Source of the DNA: an uncultured Porphyromonas sp.
GTDB taxonomy: Bacteria; Bacteroidota; Bacteroidia; Bacteroidales; Porphyromonadaceae
Direction of reading: 5' to 3'
Length of the DNA stretch: 6,861 nt
NCBI GenBank assembly: GCA_947253195.1
Contig: CAMXXM010000080.1
Location: 1 to 6,861 of the forward strand
Positions 1 through 6,861 of this stretch are shown in pieces. A program made the position numbers and the translations under genes. The notes beneath the pieces are model-generated. The model was given only the letters and a program-made list of their open reading frames with translations. It had not been told where the DNA came from and searched no databases. Positions within the stretch are counted from its first letter, which is position 1; each line of letters begins with the position of its first letter.

Positions 1-776
1 GGGTCAGCGAGAGTGGCGCGGTAGACATTGAAGTTGCCATCTCGCTCGCTCAGGAAGAGGAAAGCCTCCTCCCCCGGGAGCCAGATGGCATTACGATCCT
101 CGCCCTCGAAGGAAGTGATCTTGGCAAACTTGCCCATACTGCCATCCGGCGTCCACATCCATATATCTCTGGCGACGGGAGACTTGTGGTGCTTCCGCAG
201 AGGATCCTCGTACCCCTTGAAATCGGTAAAGAGGATGCGTCCGTCCGTGCGATTGATCGACGGCATCTTCATCGTAAAGGCGGAGAAGAGGTGCGGACGC
301 CCTCCGGTGGTCTTGATCCTGTAGACCTGAGAGAAGGAGCCACCGGGGAAGATGCCCGACTCTTTGGTGGTGCGATAGCCGCACTCGTAGAGGATGGTCT
401 CGTTGTCTAAGAAGGCGACCGGCGTCTGTGTCTTGCCATTGATGTAAGTCAGCTTCCTTGCCTGACCGCCCTGACGGGATGTGAGATAGACGTGGAAGGT
501 GCCGAACTCCCGGTCAGACGAGAAGGCGATGCTCTGTCCATCGGGGCTCCAGACCGGTGCCGTGTCGTACGCAGGATTGGACGTGATCTGTGTGGCGATG
601 CCACCGCTCACCGGTACGGTGAAAATATCCCCTTGGTAGGTAAAGGCGACCACCTTTCCATCTGGGCTGAGGGCGGTGTTCCTGATCCATCCCGCATCCT
701 CCGCCTGTCCCAGGGCAGCAAGGGGGGCTGCCAGTGTCAGGAGCGACACTGCGAGCAGCTTCATGGTTTTGTCCAT
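1..776 (-). CDS. Secreted beta-propeller protein, N-terminal part of a probable tricorn-like S41 peptidase (partial)
   Basis: An open frame of 258 codons starts at the ATG ending at 776 and runs off the left edge without a stop. Residues 1-23 form a signal peptide: Lys3 and Lys6, a hydrophobic core LLAVSLLTLAAPLAAL, then a likely cleavage ALG|QA. Gln at +1 is common in exported proteins of Porphyromonas and relatives, where it can become pyroglutamate. The mature part shows WD40-like (PD40) propeller blades: SPDG at 37-40 in ALSPDGKVVAFTYQGDIF, SPDG at 77-80 in VWSPDGQSIAFSSDR, and later TPDG and FLSERDGNFNVY. In Bacteroidota this N-terminus usually precedes PDZ and S41 (tricorn-type) protease domains in proteins of roughly 1,000 residues. 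The protease part lies outside the window, so peptidase activity is inferred; a TolB- or DPP-like propeller protein is the alternative. An in-frame ATG at residue 5 is another possible start. The 47 bases after the lysO stop contain only a weak promoter match (TACTTTTA, 803-810 on the minus strand), so co-transcription with lysO is possible. Confidence 0.8.
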   Translation of the reverse strand, partial: MDKTMKLLAVSLLTLAAPLAALGQAEDAGWIRNTALSPDGKVVAFTYQGDIFTVPVSGGIATQITSNPAYDTAPVWSPDGQSIAFSSDREFGTFHVYLTSRQGGQARKLTYINGKTQTPVAFLDNETILYECGYRTTKESGIFPGGSFSQVYRIKTTGGRPHLFSAFTMKMPSINRTDGRILFTDFKGYEDPLRKHHKSPVARDIWMWTPDGSMGKFAKITSFEGEDRNAIWLPGEEAFLFLSERDGNFNVYRATLAD

Positions 777-823
777 AAATGTTGGAGTAATATTGAATGT
801 AATAAAAGTAGTCAGATCGTCTC

Positions 824-1444
824 TCAGATCACGTAGATGAGCTCGCAGAAAAATCCCACCAGCACAGGCACCAAGATATTAGTCACTATGCCGTGGAAGA
901 TAGAGGGGATCGTGTAGCTGGTACCTACAGACTTCTGCACCACCGGGAGGCAGACGTCGGCGCTGTTGGCTCCGCAGAGAGAGATCGATGCCATAGGCCC
1001 GATCTTATTCCCTATGAGTGGGACCATCAGGAGGGCGGTCGCCTCTCGTATGATATTTGAGATCAAGGCGACAGTCGCGAGCGAGGCAGCTCCATAGGAT
1101 CCGATGATGATACTCGAGAGAGAGTACCACCCGAGACCGGCACCAATGGCCGCACCCTCCAGTCCTGTGATACTTGGGGTAAATAGGGTCATAAAGGCAG
1201 CTCCGCAGATACTACCGATGCAGGTGAAGACGGGGAGCGTCCAGATGATCCAAGGCATCTTGAGCATAAGCTTCACTTTCTCCATGTCGGTACCTAAGTT
1301 TAGCCCGATGACGAAGAGGAGGATGTAGATCACAAACATTGAGGTTCGTGAGTCGAGTAGGATCGCGGGGACGTTGTCTCCCATAAAGTATCCTACAAGT
1401 CCGCCGCCGATGAGGCAGGCAAAGATGATCAGGCTGTCTTTCAT
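824..1444 (-). CDS. lysO: LysO family lysine exporter, C-terminal part (DUF340)
   Basis: This 206-residue polytopic inner-membrane protein matches the second half of LysO (E. coli YbjE), which exports L-lysine and its toxic analogue thialysine. Hydrophobic segments lie near residues 5-21, 36-50, 66-88, 95-115, 120-145 and 185-201. Family signatures are GLGWYSLS (103-110), IIREATALLMVPL (131-143) and CGANSADVCLPVVQ (157-170). Asp163 in the last motif matches the acidic position in the CGATSMD motif of the E. coli protein, where membrane acidic residues matter for transport. The start codon overlaps the stop of the upstream LysO N-part as ATGA (1441-1444), indicating translational coupling; there is no obvious Shine-Dalgarno. 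E. coli has one polypeptide of about 300 residues, and in Bacteroidota the same unit is commonly two genes, so this is not a broken gene. Family assignment is firm; lysine as substrate is inferred from the family. Confidence 0.9.
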   Translation of the reverse strand: MKDSLIIFACLIGGGLVGYFMGDNVPAILLDSRTSMFVIYILLFVIGLNLGTDMEKVKLMLKMPWIIWTLPVFTCIGSICGAAFMTLFTPSITGLEGAAIGAGLGWYSLSSIIIGSYGAASLATVALISNIIREATALLMVPLIGNKIGPMASISLCGANSADVCLPVVQKSVGTSYTIPSIFHGIVTNILVPVLVGFFCELIYVI

Positions 1445-1749
1445 TGCTTATGTGATGGCTGATTTTTCTTTTCCATATACTTCCCTATAAATCGCCACAT
1501 CCCCCATCCGAGTAGGACGCTGCATACTACTGCCCCGATCGTGAGCAAGAGGGCCGAGATACCGATCTGGCCGAGGGAATTGATCGCATCGTGGTCGTTG
1601 CCAATCTCAATGCCAAGCAGGAAGAGCAAGATGCAGATGATGACGGATGAGAGCCAAGAGGGGACTGTGAGCCTCTTGGATCGTCGGTTGATCAGTGCCC
1701 CGATGAGCATACCGACCGCAAATGAAGCAACGATGATGATCGTGTCCAT
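1441..1749 (-). CDS. LysO family transporter, N-terminal part
   Basis: This 102-residue membrane protein is the N-terminal half of the split lysine exporter, with hydrophobic segments near residues 3-20, 33-50 and 62-86 and a charged, Lys-rich tail. I place the start at the ATG ending at 1749 because from there the protein aligns almost without gaps to the start of its partner: MDTIIIVASFAVGMLIGAL with MKDSLIIFACLIGGGLVGYF, and LLFLLGIEIGND (41-52) with LLFVIGLNLGTD (42-53). An upstream in-frame ATG ending at 1791 would add 14 polar residues (MVPRKGATNFTCND) with no counterpart in the family; GGAG directly abuts that ATG, too close for a normal ribosome site. The stop TGA overlaps the next ATG, so both halves should be made together and assemble into one transporter. 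The two parts look like an ancient duplication, also present as two consecutive modules in fused LysO. Confidence 0.8.
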   Translation of the reverse strand: MDTIIIVASFAVGMLIGALINRRSKRLTVPSWLSSVIICILLFLLGIEIGNDHDAINSLGQIGISALLLTIGAVVCSVLLGWGMWRFIGKYMEKKNQPSHKQ

Positions 1750-1790
1750 ATCATTACAAGTAAAGTTTGTAGCACCCTTTCGCGGCACCA

Positions 1791-1865
1791 TCTCCGAGCC
1801 CGGGGAGAGGGGTAAGCGACGGCACGCTTAAGGATGCACGCGTAGATGTGCTTATGAGCTACGCG
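1791..1865 (-). promoter_or_regulatory. Hairpin-rich leader upstream of lysO
   Basis: The 194-base gap between the HAD-thioesterase stop and the lysO start holds three successive inverted repeats: CGCGTAG 1839-1845 with CTACGCG 1859-1865 (7 bp, 13-base loop); TAAGCG 1813-1818 with CGCTTA 1825-1830 (6 bp, 6-base loop); and TCTCC 1791-1795 with GGAGA 1804-1808 (5 bp, 8-base loop). None is followed by a T-tract, so this is not a standard terminator or attenuator. I do not recognise the lysine (L-box) riboswitch or another known class. If the longer LysO start at 1791 were used, the last hairpin would abut it. Confidence 0.3.
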
Positions 1866-1918
1866 ACTGAGCTATTCTAAATTAAAGGTTGCAATGGCCA
1901 AAGACCCTTTGCGACGGT

Positions 1919-1926
1919 CAAATGTA
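1919..1926 (-). promoter_or_regulatory. Candidate -7 promoter element upstream of lysO
   Basis: The minus strand reads TACATTTG, a full match to the Bacteroidota -7 consensus TAnnTTTG, just after the stop codon of the HAD-thioesterase gene. No TTG -33 element is visible at the usual 19-21 base spacing, so the call is tentative. A transcript from here would carry a leader of about 165 bases before the lysO start at 1749. The same octamer lies upstream of pfkA. Confidence 0.4.
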
Positions 1927-1943
1927 CTAAAAGAAACGAAAAA

Positions 1944-3242
1944 CTACCGCTTGTGCAGGATGCTATTGAGTACACGGACAGAGGAGACAAGAGTCCCCAT
2001 CTCTGTGTAAATCTCCACATCCCAGAGGTGAGTCGAGCGTCCGCGGTGGATGATCTTTGCCTTGGCCGTCAGTGTATTGCCGAGCCTAGCGGAGTGCACG
2101 TGGCTGCCGCTCACCTGCATTCCCACCATCGTCTCATCCTGGCTCAGCAGGTAGACCGACCCGTAGCCGGCTATTGTCTCAGCGAGGGCGAGTGAGGCAC
2201 CGCCATGGAGGATCCCCATAGGCTGGCAGGTGCGGCGGTCGACCGGCATCGTACACTCCACGTAGCCCTCCTCAAGGAGCGTGCACTTCATCCCGAGTGT
2301 CTCCATAAGGGTATCCTTCTGCATCGCGTTGATGAAGTCCACCTCAGGATGTGCAGCGGACTGCTCCGGATGCAATATATATTTATTAAGTAGGTGCTGG
2401 ATCCCCTCCTCCATATTGGAGGTGGTGACGTAGTCTGCCACCTGCTTGACCATCTCGTTGGCATTAGCCATCGCCACTCCCAGTCCGGCAGCCTGGAGCA
2501 TCGGGATGTCGTTATTGGCATCACCGACGGCGATCACCCGGCTTCGCTCAATCCCCATCTCGGACATGAGGAAGCTGAGTGCCTTCCCCTTGTCCACATA
2601 GGGGCTCATCACCTCGATGAAGATCGGGCCGGAGAGGATCGCATTAAGCTTTCCACTAAATCGCTCCTGCAGCTCGATAGCCAGCTTGCCGATCACCTCC
2701 GGGTCACCGGCAATGCCACACTTGTAGGGGTCTCTCACGAGCGCTTCCTTGAGGTTGGGCACCTGGCGTATCGGCATCCCATTGTCTATCTGGCTCTCCT
2801 GGCGGACGTAGAGGCTATCAGCATCCTCAGTGATGATCTCGTGGCGGGTGTAGGTCATCATTGTCACAGGGTACCCCTTGAGGAAGTCGTAGAGCTCACC
2901 GACCGTCTCCCGTGAGATGGTCGATCGGGTGAGGACATCATTGTCAATGCATGAGGTGATCTTGGCACCATTGTAGGAGATAATATACCCGCCATACTTC
3001 GCAAGCTGGAGCTGATCCGCAATATGCTCGCAGCCAAAGGTCGGTCTCCCAGATACTAAGGCGACGGTCATGCCCATCTCGAGGATCTCCCGAATGGCAT
3101 TGGCTGTAGCTGGGGTGATCTGCTTGTCGTCCGTTACTAATGTACCATCGAGGTCGACGGCAAAGAGGAGGTACTTCAGAGGATCTTTCGTAGAGCTATA
3201 CTTGGGGTTAAGTATGCGTGGTGTCTTGGCCGATGCTGGCAT
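1944..3242 (-). CDS. Cof-type HAD-IIB phosphatase fused to a MenI-like hotdog thioesterase
   Basis: One uninterrupted 432-residue protein carries two enzymes. Residues about 24-290 are a Cof-type HAD hydrolase with a C2 cap: nucleophile and acid/base Asp30 and Asp32 in DLDGT, Ser64 in VSGR, Lys218 in DKGKAL, and Mg-binding Asp241/Asp245 in GDANND. Such enzymes dephosphorylate sugar phosphates, FMN or pyridoxal phosphate. Residues about 302-432 are a PaaI/YdiI-type hotdog thioesterase. Its QPMGILHGGASLALAE segment (340-355) keeps the spacing of Gln48, His54 and catalytic Glu63 of E. coli YdiI (MenI) as Gln340, His346 and Glu355, so 1,4-dihydroxy-2-naphthoyl-CoA hydrolysis in menaquinone synthesis is plausible but unproven. 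The start is the first ATG after an in-frame TAA; the 23-residue basic N-terminal extension is not a signal peptide, so the protein should be cytoplasmic. It begins 14 bases after pfkA and is probably co-transcribed with it. No clear terminator follows. Confidence 0.88.
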   Translation of the reverse strand: MPASAKTPRILNPKYSSTKDPLKYLLFAVDLDGTLVTDDKQITPATANAIREILEMGMTVALVSGRPTFGCEHIADQLQLAKYGGYIISYNGAKITSCIDNDVLTRSTISRETVGELYDFLKGYPVTMMTYTRHEIITEDADSLYVRQESQIDNGMPIRQVPNLKEALVRDPYKCGIAGDPEVIGKLAIELQERFSGKLNAILSGPIFIEVMSPYVDKGKALSFLMSEMGIERSRVIAVGDANNDIPMLQAAGLGVAMANANEMVKQVADYVTTSNMEEGIQHLLNKYILHPEQSAAHPEVDFINAMQKDTLMETLGMKCTLLEEGYVECTMPVDRRTCQPMGILHGGASLALAETIAGYGSVYLLSQDETMVGMQVSGSHVHSARLGNTLTAKAKIIHRGRSTHLWDVEIYTEMGTLVSSVRVLNSILHKR

Positions 3243-3256
3243 AGGTTATGTGAGGT

Positions 3257-4258
3257 TTATAGTGATAGTATATTGAGCACTCGGTAGTCCTCCTCGCTGA
3301 TCGTCTTGGCACCCTTGATGGCACTGGAGAAAGGAATGTAGACGACCCTATTGTCTCGGATGCCGACCATAATATTGCGCTGTCCATCAAGGAGAGCATC
3401 GACAGCAGCGACACCCAAGCGACTGGCTAAGATACGGTCGCCTGCGACGGGGCTGCCACCGCGCTGGATGTGACCCAGGATCACAGCCCGGGCCTCCCAC
3501 TGAGGGTGCGACTCGTGGATCCTCTCAATTAGTGCCTGAGCGCCTCCGGTGGCGGGACTCTCAGCCACAAGGACTATGGCAGAGTTCTTTGTCTTTCGGA
3601 ACCCATTCTCGACCATCCAGTTCATCTGATCCATTGAGCTCTTAAACTCCGGTATCACCGCAACCTCGGCACCACTGGCAATGGCTCCATTGAGTGCCAG
3701 AAATCCCGCATCACGTCCCATCACCTCCACGATGAAAAGCCGGTTGTGCGAGCTGGCTGTGTCGCGTAGCTTGTCGACTGCGTCCATGATCGTATTGAGG
3801 GCTGTGGCGTAGCCTATCGTCTGGTCGGTTCCACCGAGGTCGTTGTCGATTGTCCCGGGGATGCCTACGATGGGGTAATTGTGGTCACTGGCAAACTTCC
3901 GGGCGCCGCTCAGGGAGCCATCTCCACCGATCACCACCAGAGCGTCTATCCCGTGCTTGACAAGATTGTCGCATGCTATCTGGCTACCCTCATCGGTCAT
4001 AAATTCCTTGCAGCGTGCGGTCTTTAGGAAGGTGCCTCCTCTCTGGATAATGTTACTGACATCCTCAGTGGCCAGCTCTTTGATCTCATCGTCAATGAGC
4101 CCCTTGTATCCCCGGTAGATACCATACACCTTGATCCCATTGTAGATGGCGGTACGCGTTACCGCACGGATGGCGGGATTCATCCCCGGTGCATCGCCTC
4201 CGGAGGTAAGCACCCCGATGGCCTTGATATTACCTGTGGCTGTGATCAAATTGTCCAT
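3257..4258 (-). CDS. pfkA: ATP-dependent 6-phosphofructokinase
   Basis: This 333-residue cytoplasmic enzyme phosphorylates fructose 6-phosphate to fructose 1,6-bisphosphate, the committed step of glycolysis. Visible motifs in order are SGGDAPGMN (19-27, phosphate binding), GGDGS (111-115), PGTIDND (134-140, with Asp138 in the place of the catalytic base Asp127 of E. coli), MGRDAG (180-185) and GHIQRGGSP (262-270, sugar-phosphate binding). Gly114 in GGDGS is the residue typical of ATP users; pyrophosphate-dependent relatives have Asp there. The length fits the bacterial PfkA family (about 320), with about ten extra N-terminal residues. AGGAG (4263-4267, minus strand) lies four bases before the ATG, one of the few clear Shine-Dalgarno sites in the window and support for this start. 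A TACATTTG promoter element lies a short distance upstream. The gene is separated from groL by a strong terminator and from the HAD-thioesterase gene by only 14 bases. Confidence 0.97.
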   Translation of the reverse strand: MDNLITATGNIKAIGVLTSGGDAPGMNPAIRAVTRTAIYNGIKVYGIYRGYKGLIDDEIKELATEDVSNIIQRGGTFLKTARCKEFMTDEGSQIACDNLVKHGIDALVVIGGDGSLSGARKFASDHNYPIVGIPGTIDNDLGGTDQTIGYATALNTIMDAVDKLRDTASSHNRLFIVEVMGRDAGFLALNGAIASGAEVAVIPEFKSSMDQMNWMVENGFRKTKNSAIVLVAESPATGGAQALIERIHESHPQWEARAVILGHIQRGGSPVAGDRILASRLGVAAVDALLDGQRNIMVGIRDNRVVYIPFSSAIKGAKTISEEDYRVLNILSL

Positions 4259-4284
4259 ATTACTCCTATGATTAATTCTAACGA

Positions 4285-4292
4285 CAAATGTA
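4285..4292 (-). promoter_or_regulatory. Candidate -7 promoter element of pfkA
   Basis: The minus strand reads TACATTTG, matching TAnnTTTG, 26 bases before the pfkA start. A transcript beginning 5-7 bases downstream would have a leader of about 20 bases that still contains the AGGAG site. No convincing -33 TTTG is present; the nearest TTG (4305-4307) is only 12 bases upstream. Confidence 0.5.
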
Positions 4293-4422
4293 ATCAGAAG
4301 TGGCCAATTAAGTGGTCTTTCCGTGACACGAGCTCAGGTTAAGTTCATCAGGAGACCGATTGATCCGACTCATACCATACCCTTTAGGTGTCTTGATTAC
4401 CTTTTCCAGACCTACGGGGTAC

Positions 4423-4460
4423 AAAAAAGGCTGCCGACCACTGAGGGTCGGCAGCCTTTT
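4423..4460 (-). terminator. Rho-independent terminator of groS-groL
   Basis: A perfect 11-bp stem pairs GGCTGCCGACC (4429-4439) with GGTCGGCAGCC (4446-4456) around a 6-base loop. On the minus strand it is followed by six T (4428-4423), the classical form. The plus-strand side also ends in TTTT (4457-4460), so it could work in both directions, but no plus-strand gene approaches it. It sits about 45 bases after the groL stop and insulates pfkA from groL. Confidence 0.9.
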
Positions 4461-4473
4461 CAGACTTATCTGT

Positions 4474-4495
4474 ACTGAGCCGACTTAGGCTCAGT
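4474..4495 (-). other. Second hairpin between the groL stop and the terminator
   Basis: A perfect 8-bp inverted repeat, ACTGAGCC (4474-4481) with GGCTCAGT (4488-4495), encloses a 6-base loop and begins ten bases after the groL stop. No T-tract follows, so alone it is not an intrinsic terminator. It may protect the 3' end of the chaperonin mRNA from exonucleases or back up the terminator. Confidence 0.5.
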
Positions 4496-4505
4496 CAGGG
4501 CGATA

Positions 4506-6167
<1,662 letters not shown>

Positions 6168-6177
6168 TTACGATTGA

Positions 6178-6450
6178 TTACTCAATGATGCCGAGCACAT
6201 CGCTCTGGCGCATGATGAGGTACTTCGTGTCTCCGTCCTCTACCTCAGTACCTGCGTACTTGCCATAAAGGACGTGATCTCCCTCCTTAAGCACCATTTT
6301 CTCATCCTTGGTGCCCTCGCCTACGGCGATGACCTTGCCGCGGACCGGCTTCTTCTCGGATGAGTCAGGGATGACGATGCCTGATGCAGTAGTCTTCTCT
6401 GCCTCTGCGGGCTCAATGAGTACCCTATCTGCTAACGGTTTGATATTCAT
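6178..6450 (-). CDS. groS: Co-chaperonin GroES (Hsp10)
   Basis: This 90-residue protein forms the heptameric lid of the GroEL chamber. The N-terminus MNIKPLADRVLIEP is the family signature. The mobile loop spans about residues 17-34, and Ile25-Val26-Ile27 in GIVIPD is the hydrophobic tripeptide that docks on GroEL. GDHVLYGKYAGTEV (57-70) and a terminal VLGIIE complete the fold. The length is close to that of E. coli GroES. It is the first gene of the groS-groL operon. The leader directly upstream is AT-rich without a Shine-Dalgarno, and no CIRCE operator is visible, so HrcA control is unlikely. I could not find a canonical Bacteroidota promoter on this strand. Confidence 0.98.
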   Translation of the reverse strand: MNIKPLADRVLIEPAEAEKTTASGIVIPDSSEKKPVRGKVIAVGEGTKDEKMVLKEGDHVLYGKYAGTEVEDGDTKYLIMRQSDVLGIIE

Positions 6451-6516
6451 AATTGAGTTGCTGAATAATGATTGAAATTGTCTTTGCTTTCACTATTGAC
6501 TTAGGGAAAAGTGTGC

Positions 6517-6540
6517 CAAGTCTCGCCTGACAAGTCTGCC
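6517..6540. repeat. Short direct repeat upstream of groS
   Basis: CAAGTCT occurs at 6517-6523 and 6531-6537, each followed by GCC (after one extra C in the first copy), with start points 14 bases apart. It lies 67-90 bases before the groS start, a possible regulator-binding or promoter region. On the minus strand each copy reads AGACTTG, a partial match to the -7 element only. Confidence 0.3.
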
Positions 6541-6587
6541 GGTGACAAAATGACGCCCCATTGGTGACTTCTCTGTCATTAGTCACC
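6541..6587. repeat. GGTGAC inverted and direct repeats upstream of groS
   Basis: GGTGAC occurs at 6541-6546 and 6563-6568 (22 bases apart) and inverted as GTCACC at 6582-6587. The outer arms extend to GGTGACAAAATGAC (6541-6554) against GTCATTAGTCACC (6575-6587), an imperfect inverted repeat. About two helical turns separate the direct copies, which would suit a DNA-binding regulator. It begins 91 bases before the groS start. The function is inferred from position only. Confidence 0.4.
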
Positions 6588-6687
6588 TACAGAGAGAGCT
6601 GATGGCACCTCGGTGCCGGTAGGGTGGCATGCGTCCAGTCTATTCCTCTCTGGGAGTGGGAAAACCCTGATACTTAGGGATGAGTAT

Positions 6688-6718
6688 TTTGTCGCATGCC
6701 ATAAATCACGTACCTTTG
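6688..6718 (+). promoter_or_regulatory. Rightward Bacteroidota promoter
   Basis: TTTG (6688-6691) and TACCTTTG (6711-6718) are separated by exactly 19 bases, matching the -33/-7 consensus TTTG-N19-21-TAnnTTTG. The predicted start site is near 6724. It points away from groS toward the contig end, so the gene it drives lies beyond the window. It is the best promoter match here because both elements are present. Confidence 0.7.
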
Positions 6719-6734
6719 CACCGCTTAGTGCGAT

Positions 6735-6752
6735 GGACAACAGCGGTTGTCC
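6735..6752 (+). other. Hairpin at the start of the rightward transcript
   Basis: GGACAAC (6735-6741) and GTTGTCC (6746-6752) form a perfect 7-bp stem with loop AGCG, about ten bases after the predicted transcription start. No T-tract follows. It could be a 5' stabilising stem or the first element of a structured RNA cut off by the contig end. Confidence 0.4.
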
Positions 6753-6813
6753 TCTCAAAAAGGTTCCGAGACACGGACGCCTGATCGCATTGCCGGCCCG
6801 TGAGGGTATGTTG

Positions 6814-6861
6814 CTGTCTCTTATACACATCTGACGCTGCCGACGAAACCTTATGGGTGTA
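6814..6861 (-). other. Illumina Nextera adapter contamination (not genomic)
   Basis: CTGTCTCTTATACACATCT (6814-6832) is the Tn5 mosaic end used in Nextera libraries, and GACGCTGCCGACGA (6833-6846) completes the reverse complement of the Nextera read 1 adapter. The next ten bases (6847-6856) fit a 10-base i5 index, and GTGTA (6857-6861) is the start of the following P5 sequence. This is library adapter left on the contig. A minus-strand frame starting at 6830 encodes MCIRDS, a familiar adapter-derived artefact in protein databases. Confidence 0.98.

Larger units (their letters stand above)
6451..6813. other. Intergenic region upstream of groS, no supported gene
   Basis: These 363 bases are the last genomic sequence of the contig. 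They hold the expected groS control region (about 6451-6620), a small palindrome GGCACC-TC-GGTGCC (6604-6617), and a rightward promoter from 6688. A plus-strand frame from the ATG at 6733 stays open to 6813, but its 27 residues resemble nothing I know, and its continuation is adapter sequence. No tRNA, rRNA or CIRCE element is seen. Confidence 0.6.

Noticed and set aside
492..836. Plus-strand frames in the left 840 bases (28-324, 186-410, 492-836) and the minus-strand frame 91-384
   Set aside because: The minus-strand frame from 776 reads as a signal peptide plus PD40 propeller blades across the same region and runs off the window edge, so the others are shadows.
1441..1444. LysO interrupted by a frameshift (one broken gene)
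   Set aside because: Each half has its own start, the second begins with a full homologous module, the ATGA overlap is a normal coupling arrangement, and split LysO is common in Bacteroidota.
1898..1919. GACC/GGTC pair after the HAD-thioesterase gene as a terminator
   Set aside because: The stem is only 4 bp with a 9-base loop and a three-base T-run on the minus strand, too weak to call.
2394..2915. A 173-residue plus-strand frame opposite the HAD domain
   Set aside because: It is antisense to an intact HAD domain with all motifs; the His/Asp/Leu-rich composition is typical of a reverse-strand shadow.
6512..6522. Minus-strand TTGGCAC as a possible sigma-54 -24 element for groS
   Set aside because: The required GC of the -12 element is absent at the proper spacing (the sequence there is TTTTCC).
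6556..6562. CCCCATT, resembling the -10 of a sigma-32 heat-shock promoter
   Set aside because: It is on the plus strand, facing away from groS, has no CTTGAA-type -35 at the right spacing, and sigma-32 promoters of this type are not expected in Bacteroidota.
6579..6834. Two overlapping frames at the right end (minus strand starting MCIRDS; plus strand ending SLIHI)
   Set aside because: Both run into the Nextera adapter from 6814 on; the minus-strand start codon is itself adapter sequence, and the remaining residues resemble no family.

Overview
The window looks like a chromosomal contig end from a Bacteroidota (Bacteroidales) genome, probably Porphyromonas-like, with moderately high GC. Four things suggest this. 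Several intergenic regions carry promoter-like TAnnTTTG octamers. Most starts lack a Shine-Dalgarno. LysO is split into two overlapping genes. The exported protein at the left edge has Gln directly after its predicted signal-peptide cleavage site. The genus is an inference.

All seven supported genes lie on the minus strand. Read in transcription order (right to left) they form three groups. (1) groS-groL encodes the GroES/GroEL chaperonin and ends in two tandem hairpins; the second, with a T-tract, is a convincing terminator (4423-4460). (2) pfkA encodes ATP-dependent 6-phosphofructokinase. Fourteen bases after it comes a 432-residue fusion of a Cof-type HAD phosphatase and a hotdog thioesterase resembling DHNA-CoA thioesterase MenI. 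(3) A split lysine exporter (LysO N-part and C-part, overlapping by ATGA) is followed 47 bases later by the N-terminal 258 codons of a secreted beta-propeller protein, probably a tricorn-like S41 peptidase. That gene runs off the left edge.

The right 411 bases hold no supported gene. They contain the region upstream of groS, with a three-copy GGTGAC element in direct and inverted arrangement; a good rightward Bacteroidota promoter (TTTG-N19-TACCTTTG) followed by a hairpin; and 48 bases of Illumina Nextera adapter at the very end. True genomic sequence stops at 6813, and reading frames crossing that point are artefacts.

Most of the window is ordinary housekeeping. I see no CRISPR, mobile element, tRNA or rRNA, and no evidence of a new defence or biosynthetic system. 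The points most worth a second look are the HAD-thioesterase fusion next to pfkA, the visible duplication within the split LysO, the hairpin-rich region upstream of lysO, the repeats upstream of groS, and the adapter contamination.
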